Assembly (NCBI GenBank): GCA_949987565.1
Contig: OX465117.1
Location: 3,018,214-3,082,213 of the forward strand
DNA length: 64,000 nucleotides
Direction of reading: 5' to 3'
Source: Luidia sarsii
Taxonomy: Eukaryota; Echinodermata; Asteroidea; Paxillosida; Luidiidae
The notes under the pieces: generated by a model
Told to the model about the DNA's origin: nothing
What the model saw: only the letters and a program-made list of their open reading frames with translations
Database searches by the model: none
In this document: piece by piece, positions 39,501 to 51,500 of the stretch
Position numbering within the stretch: position 1 is the first letter of the stretch
How the letters are laid out: each line of letters opens with the position of its first letter
Made by a program: the position numbers and the translations under genes

Positions 39501-42500
39501 GGGGGGAAATTTTCCTTTGGGAAATGAAAATGTTTGCTCCAAACTTTTCATTGTTAATGTTCAATTTCCCTCACCAAATGTAATTGTGTTTCTCTCCTGA
39601 GTTGTCGAGAAGGTTGATGTATTGACATTGCGACCAAACTCATGTTCAGTGATTGGTTACCACAGCCAAGACAGTGCAATATGATTTTAGAAAAGTTGAC
39701 AACTTATTCACAGTGCAATGCAAATCCAAACATAAGAACAGTCCTATCCCAGTTTTTGTAAGTCTGTTGAACAAATAGTTTTGGTTTTAGCAGGATCGAA
39801 ACGTCAGGCCCTCTTGGATTGAAACATCACCCCCAATTTTTTTTCTTCTGATAAACCACAATAATAAATAATAATAATTGCACAGTACTGTGCTAAAGTG
39901 TCGCCTGGTATCAGAGCCATCGCAGCATCCATGGGGTAAGATGCTTGCTTACAAATTCTGTCTCAGCACTCAGGAATCAATTACTACTGTATACCTGTGA
40001 GTTGTAATGGCTTCATGCATTGGAGATGCTGCTTTAACCATGCAGTACTGTGCTCTTTTGGAACATTTCTGAAACAGTTTCCCCAATCCCAAGGAGTGAA
40101 CATTTTCCCAAAGTGTGACAGTTCTACACAAAGTGTGGATGTTTGTTTTCTCTCAAGTATTCACTTTCAGTCTAAAGCCGCGTATGCACTGGACTTAAAA
40201 TGGGTAAACTAACCGAGCAAATGAGTAAATCGACCATTTTAAGTCCAGTGCGGACAGCCCAGGAAGTTTTCCTCCCAGGTAACTTACCCGACTCAAATGG
40301 GTAGTTTAACCGACCAACTTCTGGCCGGTTAAATTGACCAGGTCAGTTTAACCGAGTCGATAAGTCCAATCCGGACACGACGTCTCGGTCAACGACTGTT
40401 AAAAAACCACATCCGGTCCGGCTCCGGCACCCCGCATTGCCTCGATACCACGTGACGTGTACGTCCCTGTACACAAGACTCGTGCGGGCGTGGGGTAGCA
40501 ACGTGACTACAGTACATGCACATTTACTGTTACATAATGTACACACACGGCCGGTAGATTGTGTACAGACATCCGGTGAAAGGTCACCATGAAAGCGCCG
40601 TCATGCGTTTGTTTGCGCCAGTCGGTTAGTTTTACCGATAGTCTCGGTTAGTTTACCCGAGTCGAATAGTCCAAGTGCGGACGCCTGGAAGATTTACCCA
40701 TTGGAATGTTACCCACGGGCTCGGTAAAAAATAAGTCCAGTGCGGACATGGCTTAATACACAGAACCTGAGGAAGGTTTGATGTAGTGAATGTGGCCTTG
40801 AAATGCTAATCTTCTTGTCTGTTTGTCTGTGGGTCTGTCTATGTGTCTGTAGGTTGGGGATATGATCTCGGTGATTGACATGCCGCCCCCTGTGGATACG
40901 TCCTGGTGGCGCGGTAAGAACGGCTTTGAAGTCGGCTTCTTCCCCCGGCAGTGTGTGGAGCTCATCAGCGACAAAATACCGCCCTCTGTAGTCAACATCA
41001 TGCCCAGGTCCCCAAAGCCAGGTAGGAGACAGAAAAGGGAAGTGTCAAAACCCATGACATCATGACATCATGTCATTGGTTGCTGGGTGATTGAGGGTTG
41101 GTGGTTCTTGGTTTGTATGTACGGTATGCAGTCATTAATTCCTGAATCTATCCCCTCATTATTCTCATCCAAAGGAGGTTTGTTCCAATACCAAGAGAGA
41201 GTTCCACATTCTCACCACATTTGATACCCTGTGTACAAACCCTATAGGACTCCCCTGATATGTTTGCTTAAGTAAATGCTTTCCACTTTTCACTTTTTCA
41301 ATTTGACTTACACGTAGCCAGTAACTTTATGAAATTTGGTGTATGCAGTGTATGGAACTTCTCCCAACCCCTTCGCACATGTGTAGCGCCCTCAATGAGT
41401 AATGCATTAATGGGATACCAACTCCTTCACCGGTAACCATTGCACTATTTTCAATGGAGGAGGTGATTGTAGTAACTTGCCTTGCTTAGGAACACACGCA
41501 ACATGAGTTAAGCTTTCCTGGGTTTAAGTGCACTGCCCATGGCCATAACTGTACACTCCTCACCATCGGTCAACCATTTTTTACCCACGATTCCCTAGGT
41601 TTCCGTGGCAACCATCGCCAGCTCCCTGGCAAGGAGTGTCGTAAGGGTACGCTGCCCTTTCCCAAAGCCTTTTCATGCATCCTGAAAATGGCAAGCTTTT
41701 CCTGCCTGGGATTTGTTAATCCTTTTTTTTTCCTAACGTGGCATTTTGACTTCAAAATGCCTGCATCCTCCGATGCTACGCATCATATTGATTGTCTTAA
41801 TTGTTCCACCGTTGTCATCATACACATTGTACAAATAATTGTGTGTTTGCTTGATGGCTTAAATGGGCCACCATAGAATCTGCAGCCATTAATCCTGAAT
41901 ATTGAGTGCCATTCATTCTAGTGATACCAGCTGGTCATTCAACTCTGTCTGTTTGTTTGTTTGTTCCTTTGATCTTCTGTTTCCTCTACTATGTCTTTCA
42001 CTCTCTTTGTCTTTGACTACATGTGTCTTACAGCAATCAAGTTTGACATTTTTAAAAAGATTCTGGAACTTTTAACCTTGGCACTGCTGGTACCCAGTGT
42101 GCATGGGGTTCATGGCAACTGAAGGGTTTGGGGTTACCAGTGATGCAATCCCTGATGGTTGATGCTCTCATTGTTAAAATTGTCCTCGGAAAACAAGGAA
42201 ACATTTCTTCTTTATTTTTGGTCTTCACTGGAGCATTAACTCCAACTATCCAAATCCACATGTGATTGACTATCAGCAGGTGACTCAGCAAGAATGTGTA
42301 CACCTACATGTAGCGTAGCTATGATAACAACATCGCGTTGCAAATCCAAAGAAACGTAGCGTTTTCCTATGCGCTTTTCTAAAAAATATCGCTATGGCAA
42401 CCCCCCACCCATGATACATCAACAGAAGGCTGTGTTAACAAACTATCAGGCTTTATAAACATCAATACATTCAAGGAAGGAAATACAAACCCTAGAACTA

Positions 42501-45500
42501 GCTTTGCTGTATTTGGTAGTTGACCAAAAAACAAATCACTATCAGGAAGAATTTGTTTTCACATGGTGGGAAAAATAAGATTTGAAGAATCTTTTTCACG
42601 GGGCTAGAAATGTGCTACAATAGTAGAGAAAATCATATCACTACCTGTGAAAATTGAAATGGCTTTTCAAGGATGAAAAGTGTCAAGAGAAATTTGTCGA
42701 TTTGTCTGTCAAGGCCTAGATCTCAGCCCTTACATACTCAACCAATATCCTAATACATGTATTTGGAATATCTTCCATGTTTTTCTTCTAGAATTTCCGT
42801 ATTTCTTTTCCTTTGAACATGTCTTTATTCCTGGCTGTGTTCATGATGTTAATGCTTAAGTTGCCATTTGAGCTTTGGGTGAGTCATTGAATTAACTCAT
42901 CATGGTTCTTTAATCTCTGTTTGCTGCGCAAACCATGCAGGAAGTCCAGGTACCAGACCTTTTTCTAAATACAGTCAGTGTATCCAATGCTTCATGTTGC
43001 ATCCTTTTGTGTGTGCAGTACAGTAGATGTGTAGTGACTGGTTGTCATTAGTGATGCATGGTTGTTGTTACAAGATGCGTTGCCATGGTGATTCTGTAAA
43101 AGGTGTCTGTTTAACCTGTCATGCAGTCAGTTCCTTGTGTATCACTCAGACATTTTGGTCACTGCTTACTTTGTGCATTAAGTTGAGTTTCTGTTACAGG
43201 ACTCAACCAGCCAGTGACCATTTCTAATTGGAGCATGACATTGTTTGGTGTCTGTAGACAGCTTTCACTAGTGACAAATATTGTTTTGTTTTTCTTGCAT
43301 CACTTGTGTTTCTGTGATATGCCATTTTCCTTTTATATTTGTGTTCTCTTCCGATGTGTTAATCATACGCATTTCTCTTCATATGGTTTACCACTCATTT
43401 GAAGATTGATGTCTTTATACCTAAACTAGGTCTCTATTTCCTATTTGAAAGTTGAAACAACAAAACTTGCATTTGGTACTTGGGGTACCTCATGAAGAAG
43501 TCTAATGAACTCCAAAAAGTAGCTTACTGTAGCCCATGAGGTATCCAAATGAACCCTCATGGGGTAGCCAAATGTACCCCGTGAGGTAACCAAATGTACC
43601 CCCACGGGGTAGCCAAATGTACCCCGTGAGGGAGCCAAATGAACCCCCGTGGGGTATCCAAATGTACCCCGTCAGATAGCCAAATGAACCCCCATGGGGT
43701 AGCCCAATGTACCCCCATGGGGTAGCCAAATGTACCCTGTGAGGTATCCAAATATACCCCCATGGGGTAGCCCAATGTACCCCCATGGGGTAGCCAAATG
43801 TACTCTGTGAGGTAGCCAAATGTACCCCCATGGGGTAGCCAAATGTACCCTGTGAGGTATCCAAATATACCCCCATGGGGTAGCCCAATGTACCCCCATG
43901 GGGTAGCCAAATGTACTCTGTGAGGTAGCCAAATGTACCCCCATGGGGTAGCCAAATGTACCCTGTGAGGTATCCAAATATACCCCCATGGGGTAGCCAA
44001 ATGTACCCCCATGGGGTAGCCAAATGTACCCTGTGAGGTAGCCAAATGTACCCCCATGAGGTAGCCAAATGTACCCTGTGAGGTATCCAAATATACCCCC
44101 ATGGGGTAGCCCAATGTACCCCCATGGGGTAGCTAAATGTACCCCGTGAGGTAGCCAAATGTACCCCAATGGGGTAGCCAAATGTACCCTGTGAGGTATC
44201 CAAATATACGCCCATGGGGTAGCCCAATGTACCCCAACGGGATAGCCAAATGTACCCCGTGAGGTAGCCAAATGTACCCCGTGAGTTAGTCAAAAAAATG
44301 TACTCCCATGGGGTAGCCAAATGTACCCTCACAGATCCCATTGTACAGGGCACCCCCGAGGTAACCAAAGATATGTTTTGCCAACGGTACCCTAATGGAC
44401 CTCATCAAGCTATGGTACACATGCAAGCTAATGACACTTCTATTGCCATGTGCCCATCAATTGTCAGTAGTCTGTGCTATATTGGTATTCAACTCTACTC
44501 TACTCTATGTGAAGTGTGGTGATCTAAGGCTATGCTTCAGCTGTATCCATGTGTAATACCTCACAAAGGCAACATAACCTCATGAGGTTTCTCATGAGAG
44601 GTATCTTCTGTCTGGCCCACCTCACTAAGCCCTGTGTGTAACGCCTCGCAGCGTAAGCAGAACCTCACGAGAAGTCTAGTCAGGAGAGGTTTCTACTGTT
44701 TTGTGGGATCTGGCCCACCTCACAGAGCCTGCAACAACTCGCAAAGATGGCACAAAACCTCATGAGAGGTTCTTCCTCTCATCACCTCACCACATCAATT
44801 CTCATGCCTCTCTGCTCTTGCACCTCACCAGTTCTGAACAAGCATGGCAAGCTGATCACCTTCCTGCGCTCCTTCATCCTGGCGAGGCCCACGCGGCGAG
44901 GTCTCAAGCAGCGAGGCATCCTCAGGGAGCGAGTCTTTGGCTGCGATCTGGGCGAGCATCTGCTCAACTGCGATACTGATGGTGAGCGTCAAGCAGTCAA
45001 TCAATCAATCAATTGTTGGTACAAATCACTGTCAGATACCCAGTCAGACAGTTGGAAACCAGTCACGGAGGTATTTATTCTTTCAGGGAGTAAGTCAGAA
45101 GGGCAGTTCCCACTACAAAAATAATCGCAATCCAAAAATCTGTTTTATTTTGTCATGTCCACACATGCCAAAAAAAATTTTGTCGCAAAAAATCATGAGC
45201 CGATTGAGTTAGCAGTTGTGGTCAAATAGTGGGTGTGTTCTTGAGGGGTACACACACATCAGGTTGCAAATAAGCACGATTATTGGAAAAAAAACACGAT
45301 TCAAATTTCACTAATAATCATATTTATTGTGTCCACACACGCAAAAAAATGTGGAGTTTGAATCGCGATCCAAATAATCATGTTTATTTGGTGATGTGGC
45401 CCTAATCAGTCATTTATCAATCATTCCTTTCATTCAGTCAATTCGAAATCAGTCAGTCAGTTATAAATTACATGTAGTCAGTCTGTAATTCGTTAGTCAG

Positions 45501-48500
45501 TAAATTATGAATCAATTTGTTTGTTGGTAAGTCAGTCAAGTACAAATCTGTTGATTAATTAGTTTGTCATGTGAGTGTCAGTCAGTCAGTCACTTGACTT
45601 GCTCTGTCATTCAGTAAGATATTTCAACAAGTCTAGCTGGGCGCCCAAATCAGCTTATTTAGTACTCTTGACCAGATTCCTTAAAGAATATGTTGAAATT
45701 AGAACTAATACCATTCTAGTGACATCTTTACATGTTGTCATTTGTATTGAGAAGCTACATCCCCCCTGATAGATATCTGTGATCAATTTCTTTAAGCCTT
45801 ATGGCACATCTGACTTAGGCCTCTTGTCAAAAAGATCATCGGTTGGGTATCAGATGATTTGACCCGTCCGATGTCGTTTCCACCGGATAGCCATCGTGAA
45901 TTTTTCACCCCAGAGTCCAGTACAATCGGCTTTCTACCGGGGGAAATTGTATCGGTCGGATGAATTCAACCGGCACTCAACCGATGATCTTTTTGACAAG
46001 AGACCTTATGATAGATACCCATTCATTTAGATGATGCTGTTATGCATCATTTGTTGTGCCATGATAGATCGTACGTTACAATGAGCTCTGACATTGTTCT
46101 TGTCTGTGCTGTGTGGATGCAGTTCCCCAGATTATCCAGGTATGCACCGAGTTTATTGAGGAAAGGGGCATCGTTGATGGCATCTACCGGCTGTCTGGTG
46201 TCTCGTCCACCGTGCAGTGGCTCAGGGATGAGTTTGACAGTGAGAAGGTACCAGACCTCTCCCAGTATGAGAAGGACATCCACTGTGTATCCTCAGTCTG
46301 CAAACTCTACTTCCGGGAGCTACCCAACCCTCTTCTGACCTACCAGCTCTACAAGAAGTTTGAGGTAAGTTAGATTGCACTGTGTAGCTTGGGGTTGATC
46401 CTTTGATAAGCATTGACATTGTTTTGACTTTGCCATCTCAGAGGTAAAATGATGTTAAAACCAAGGGTTTGGTGTGGTAGTGCATAGGCTTTGTCAATAA
46501 AGTACTTTTGTTTGACCTCTCTCTTACTCTCTGTCTCTGTTTCTCTCTTTCTCTGTTTCTCTCTTTCTCTGTTTCTCTCTGTCTTTGTCTCGCTTTGTCT
46601 CTTTCTCTCTTTCTCTCTTTCTCTCTTTCTCTCTTTCTCTCTTTCTCTCTTTCTCTCTTTCTCTCTTTCTTTCTCTCTTTTTCTCTTTTTCTCCTTTTCT
46701 CTTTCTCTCTTTCTCTCTTTCTCTCTTTCTTTCTCTTTCTTTCTCTCTTTTTCTCCTTTTCTCTTTCTCTCTTTCTCTCTTTCTCTCTTTCTCTCTTTCT
46801 CTCTTTCTCTCTTTCTCTCTTTCTCTCTTTCTCTCTTTCTCTCTTTCTCTCTTTCTCTCTTTCTCTCTTTCTCTCTTTCTCTCTTTCTCTCTTTCTCTCT
46901 TTCTTTCTCTTTCTTTCTCTCTTTTTCTCCTTTTCTCTTTCCCTCTTTCTCTCTTTTTCATTTTGTCACCTCTTGTTCTCTCCTTGTCATTCTCCCTCCA
47001 TCTGTCTATCTCTCCTCCAACGTCCTCTCTCCAGGAGGCAGCAACGTCTGTGGAGGAAAGTCGTCTACTCAAGATGCATGACACAGTGCAGCAGCTTCCC
47101 CCGCCCCATTACCGCACCTTACAGCACATCATCAAGCACCTGGCCAAGATGGCAACGTATCAGGACCAGACAGGAATGACCACCAAGAACCTGGCCATAG
47201 TCTGGGCTCCTAACCTCCTCAGGTACTGCACAGGCCCCTGCAGAATAACACAACCTCAGAGTTGGGAAAAGTCTACTGGGATGTATGAAATGAGTGGCAA
47301 TGTGCTATTGCTTGTGATTCGGGACCATGTGGGACTGGGCTGGGGTATTGCGTGGGATTCGGGACCATAGACGTAATCCAGCAATGGCTTAACCGTTACC
47401 CCTAGACTCTTGCACTAGTAAGCATACTGAACCAAACAAAATCTAACAGTTTGTCAGAAAGTAAGCACCAATGGCACTGAATCCTACAAAATCAGACAGG
47501 CTCTACCTGTTGGATTTTGGCTGGTTTAATGTCTACGCATTGGTGCGTGACTGCAGAAGGTTTGTCCCAAACCCAACAAAATGGAACAATGAACTCACCC
47601 ACAAAAGCAGGCCAGTGCACTGCCACAGACTCCAACACTTGACCAGAAAATTACCAAGAGACTGTGAGTGAACTCACCCATGAAAGCAGTGCCAGTGCCC
47701 TGCCACAAAGTCCAACACTTTCAAATGCCTTACAACCCCATACATGACATAATCAAACAGTGTCTCACTGGGCCATTGGTACTGAATCAAGCAAAGTCCA
47801 ACAACAGTTTGCTACCCTTATGGCACTAAACCTGACCAAACTCAACAGAACCCGCTGTTGGATTTTGTGGTATTAGGGGAAGTTAGGGTTTAGACCTTTC
47901 TCACTGACAGCATCATGCAACCATCTTAGAGTAGGCCAAGCAGTGATCAAACCATGGAGGTAAACTTGGGCCAAAACAGGATGGCCCACTGATCTACCTT
48001 CTGTGGAGTACCATGGCTTTTTATTCAAATGACAGTGTTCTTAAAATTTAGAGGGCCTGACGTTTTGATCCTAGCAGGACCTTTCTCAAAGGCAGAGTGA
48101 CAAGCACAACACAGATACATGTACACGAAGCTTCGTGTACATGTATCTGTGTTGTCCTTGTCACTCTGACTTTGAGGAAGGTCCTGCTAGGATCGAAACG
48201 TCAGGCCCACTAAATTTGAAGATTTGCATTTTGGTAATTTTAGTCAGTTAGCAGTTTGCAACATTTTTGTATATCAAATGACATTGTGTTTAAACAGTAC
48301 TTCCAAACTCAACCTTTTACAGGAAGGCTTCACAAGTGAGTTGACTCATACCCAAACCGTTTCTAGTGCCCACAACCACCATTATCCATCAGAAAAAGTG
48401 CCCACTGTGCATAGTCAATACAGCGTAGCATGACTATGTGTGTGTGTCAAAGTAGACCCTGTACTGTCGCCCTTTGAATGCAGAACAGCCTCCACTCCAG

Positions 48501-51500
48501 GTGGACAAATCTTCCAGGTGGTCAGCCCAAACCGAGCGTACAATTTGCAGTGAAGGCAGTGGGTGGATTTCCACTGTCTGCCCGCCGACCATTGAGCTGT
48601 GGTACATGCCAACACACTGTCCTCCATGCGCTATCCCTCGATCATTCACAGTCAAGGCTCCACAATGCCGCACTTGTTGCCAGCAATGTGGCAATTTGCA
48701 TCAAAGCAGGTCTTTGTCATGCTTCATACTGCTTTGTTGTAGGCTGAAAAGAGCCTTTGTTCAAAATTCAGACAATAGCGTTGTCTGAATTCACAGGGCC
48801 TGTGGTGCATAGCAACTCCAGTGGTACTCTGAATTCGGAGGACCCGGTGTGAAGTGGCTGATAATGAAAATCAGCCAAGTACCAGTTACAAATCTAATCA
48901 AGTGCAAATATCAGCTGGTTATCAAAAATAGCCACAGTCATAGCCATGAAGTGTCTCTCCAGCTTATTCAGCTTTGCTGCCATCTTCCCCCACACAGGTG
49001 TAAGGACCTAGCCATAGCCACAGCTGCTGCCTTCATGGAGATTAAGATCCAGGCTACGGTGGTGGAGTACCTCATCCGAAAGGCTGACGTCATCTTCAAT
49101 GACAAGCTCTTCCCTGATGTCCCAGGAAGATGTAAGTTGACAATAAGAGCATTAGGTTTATTCAGTGAAATGTTTCTGACTGGCGCCCTCAACCTCAACA
49201 AAGATGGTCAAATACCTTAACCACTTCGCGCCGGGACCTCCAAATCCGGAGCTCCATTGGCTTGACTGTGACAGGGCCCTCTGAATCTGAGCACCACTAT
49301 TGTCCACATTTTAAACAGACTCTTTTCAGCTCTTTTCAGCAATACAAAGACCCTTTTTGACGCAAGTTGCCACATGAATTGCAAGATTAGCAGCAGTAAT
49401 TGTGCAATTGTTGGACTTTTACTGTGGAGGATCGAGGAATACCGCGCTGCCACTGAAAGCACGTGGGGGACATTGTGTTGGCATGCCACACAGCCCAACG
49501 GTCGTCGGTCTGGCATTGGAATTCCCCCCACATTCTTTACCGTAATCTGTACGCTCGGTTGTGGCCGACCAACTCGAAGATTTGACTGCTTTGAGTGGAG
49601 GCTGGAGTCTGCGGTCAGGGATTGACAGCACCGTACACGCACACACACACAAGTCCGTTACGCTCCATTGACGACGCACAATGGACCCTTTTTCGAACGG
49701 ATAATCTCTTGACAAAAGCCACAACGATGTCCAAATTGTGCCAGGTTTTACTCTCTTGTACCTGTAGTATACCCTTATCGATTTATTTCACAGAAATATA
49801 TTCTGATTGTTTTAGCGAGATTTGAAAATGATGCATTGCTCTAAAACCCCCGTATGGTGCTGTCATCGGCGCTGTAAAACCACCCGGCGTGAAGTGGTTA
49901 TGAGAGACCACTGACCATGTTTGCGTCTTTGTTGGCAGTGATGGGGCAGGAAATGCAGCGCCCCAAGTCCCTGGTTCTGTCCACACCCACCAAGCTCCTG
50001 TCCCTGGAGGAAGCCAGGGCAAGGACAGCATCGCAGGGCACGGACTCTGAGGACAAGCCTCGCTATATTGAGGTTGGAGGAGGCCCTTCAGCTTTACCTA
50101 AGCACTATCACACCGTCATTGACCTGCCCCTAGAGAGGTGAGTACACAGAACGGGACACCAACCCAGGTCTGCCCAATGCTACCCAGCCATGCATAGAAC
50201 AACTGAAGCTAAATCCAACCCTACCCGACCCAACCTGACTGAAGCCGACCCAACCCAACCTGACTGAACCCAACCCAACTTGACTGAACCCAACCCAACC
50301 TGGCTGAACCCGATCCAACCCAATCTGGCTGAACCCAACCCAACTTGACTGAACCCGACCCAACCAAACCTGGCTTAACCCAACCCAACCTGACTGAACC
50401 CAACCCAACCTGGCTGAACCCTACCCAACCTGACTGAACTAGACCCAACCTGGCTGAACCCAACCCAACCCGGCTGAACTAGACCCAACCCAACCTGGCT
50501 GAACCCAACCCAACCTGGTTGAACCCAACCCAACCTGACTGAACCCAACCCAACCCAACCTGGCTGAACCCAACCCAACCCGGCTGAACTAGACCCAAAC
50601 TGACTGAACCCAACCCAACCTGGCTGAACCCAACCCAACTTGACTGAACTAGACCCAACCCAACCTGGCTGAACCCAACCCAACCCAACCTGACTGAACC
50701 CAACCCAACCTGGTTGAACCCAACCCAACCTGACTGAACCCAACCCAACCCAACCTGGCTGAACCCAACCCAACCCGGCTGAACTAGACCCAACCCAACC
50801 TGACTGAACCCAACCCAACCTGGTTGAACCCAACCCAACCTGACTGAACCCGACCCAACCCAACCCAGCTGAACCCAACCCAACCTGGTTGAACCCAACC
50901 CAACCTGACTGAACCCGACCCAACCTGGTTGAACCCAACCCAACCTGACTGAACCCGACCCAACCCAACCCAGCTGAACCCAACCCAACCTGGTTGAACC
51001 CAACCCAAACTGACTGAACCCAACCCAACCTGGCTGAACCCAACCCAACCTGGCTGAACTAGACCCAACCCAACCTGGCTGAACCCAACCCAACCCAACC
51101 TGACTGAACCCAACCCAACCTGGTTGAACCCAACCCAACCTGACTGAACCCAACCCAACCCAACCTGGCTGAACCCAACCCAACCCGGCTGAACTAGACC
51201 CAACCCAACCTGACTGAACCCAACCCAACCTGGTTGAACCCAACCCAACCTGACTGAACCCGACCCAACCCAACCCAGCTGAACCCAACCCAACCTGGTT
51301 GAACCCAACCCAACCTGACTGAACCCGACCCAACCCAACCCGGCTGAACCCAACCCAACCTGGTTGAACCCAACCCAATCTGACTGAACCCGACCCAACC
51401 CAACCCAACCCGGCTGAACCCAACCCAACCTGGTTGAACCCAACCCAACCCGGCTGAACCCAACCCAACCTGGCTGAATTTTGGCACTATATACTATGAT

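Larger units (their letters stand above)
41022..44831 (+). other. Intron 8
   Basis: 3.8 kb. The first 2.4 kb is unremarkable. The rest is the 21-bp minisatellite (43532-44335) and a diverged 90-bp tandem repeat (44545-44800) reaching to the acceptor. Confidence 0.85.
44982..46122 (+). other. Intron 9
   Basis: Contains a family F inverted copy (45101-45412), degenerate CAGTCAGTCAGT sequence (45405-45610) and a clean 188-bp MITE (45818-46005). Confidence 0.85.
47223..48997 (+). other. Intron 11
   Basis: 1.8 kb containing family A foldback copy 2 (48041-48276) and a reversed, incomplete family C element (48455-48861). Confidence 0.85.

Noticed and set aside
42940..42955. Nine-base micro-exon GAAGTCCAG between CAG and GT in intron 8
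   Set aside because: Exons 8 and 9 already join with the family-conserved sequence, and such a short block has no independent support.
43502..44368. 288-codon minus-strand frame with GYIWLPH repeats
   Set aside because: It arises because the 21-bp minisatellite unit is a multiple of three without stops; it lies antisense in intron 8.
46491..47370. Ser/Phe/Leu-rich frames of 196-261 codons
   Set aside because: Product of the TTTCTC repeat; only the part from 47035 to 47222 is a real exon.
50479..51468. 329-codon minus-strand open frame (VGFSQVGLGWVQPGW-type repeats)
   Set aside because: It is only the reverse strand of the 20-bp minisatellite; all frames are open there and there is no start, splice or codon signature.
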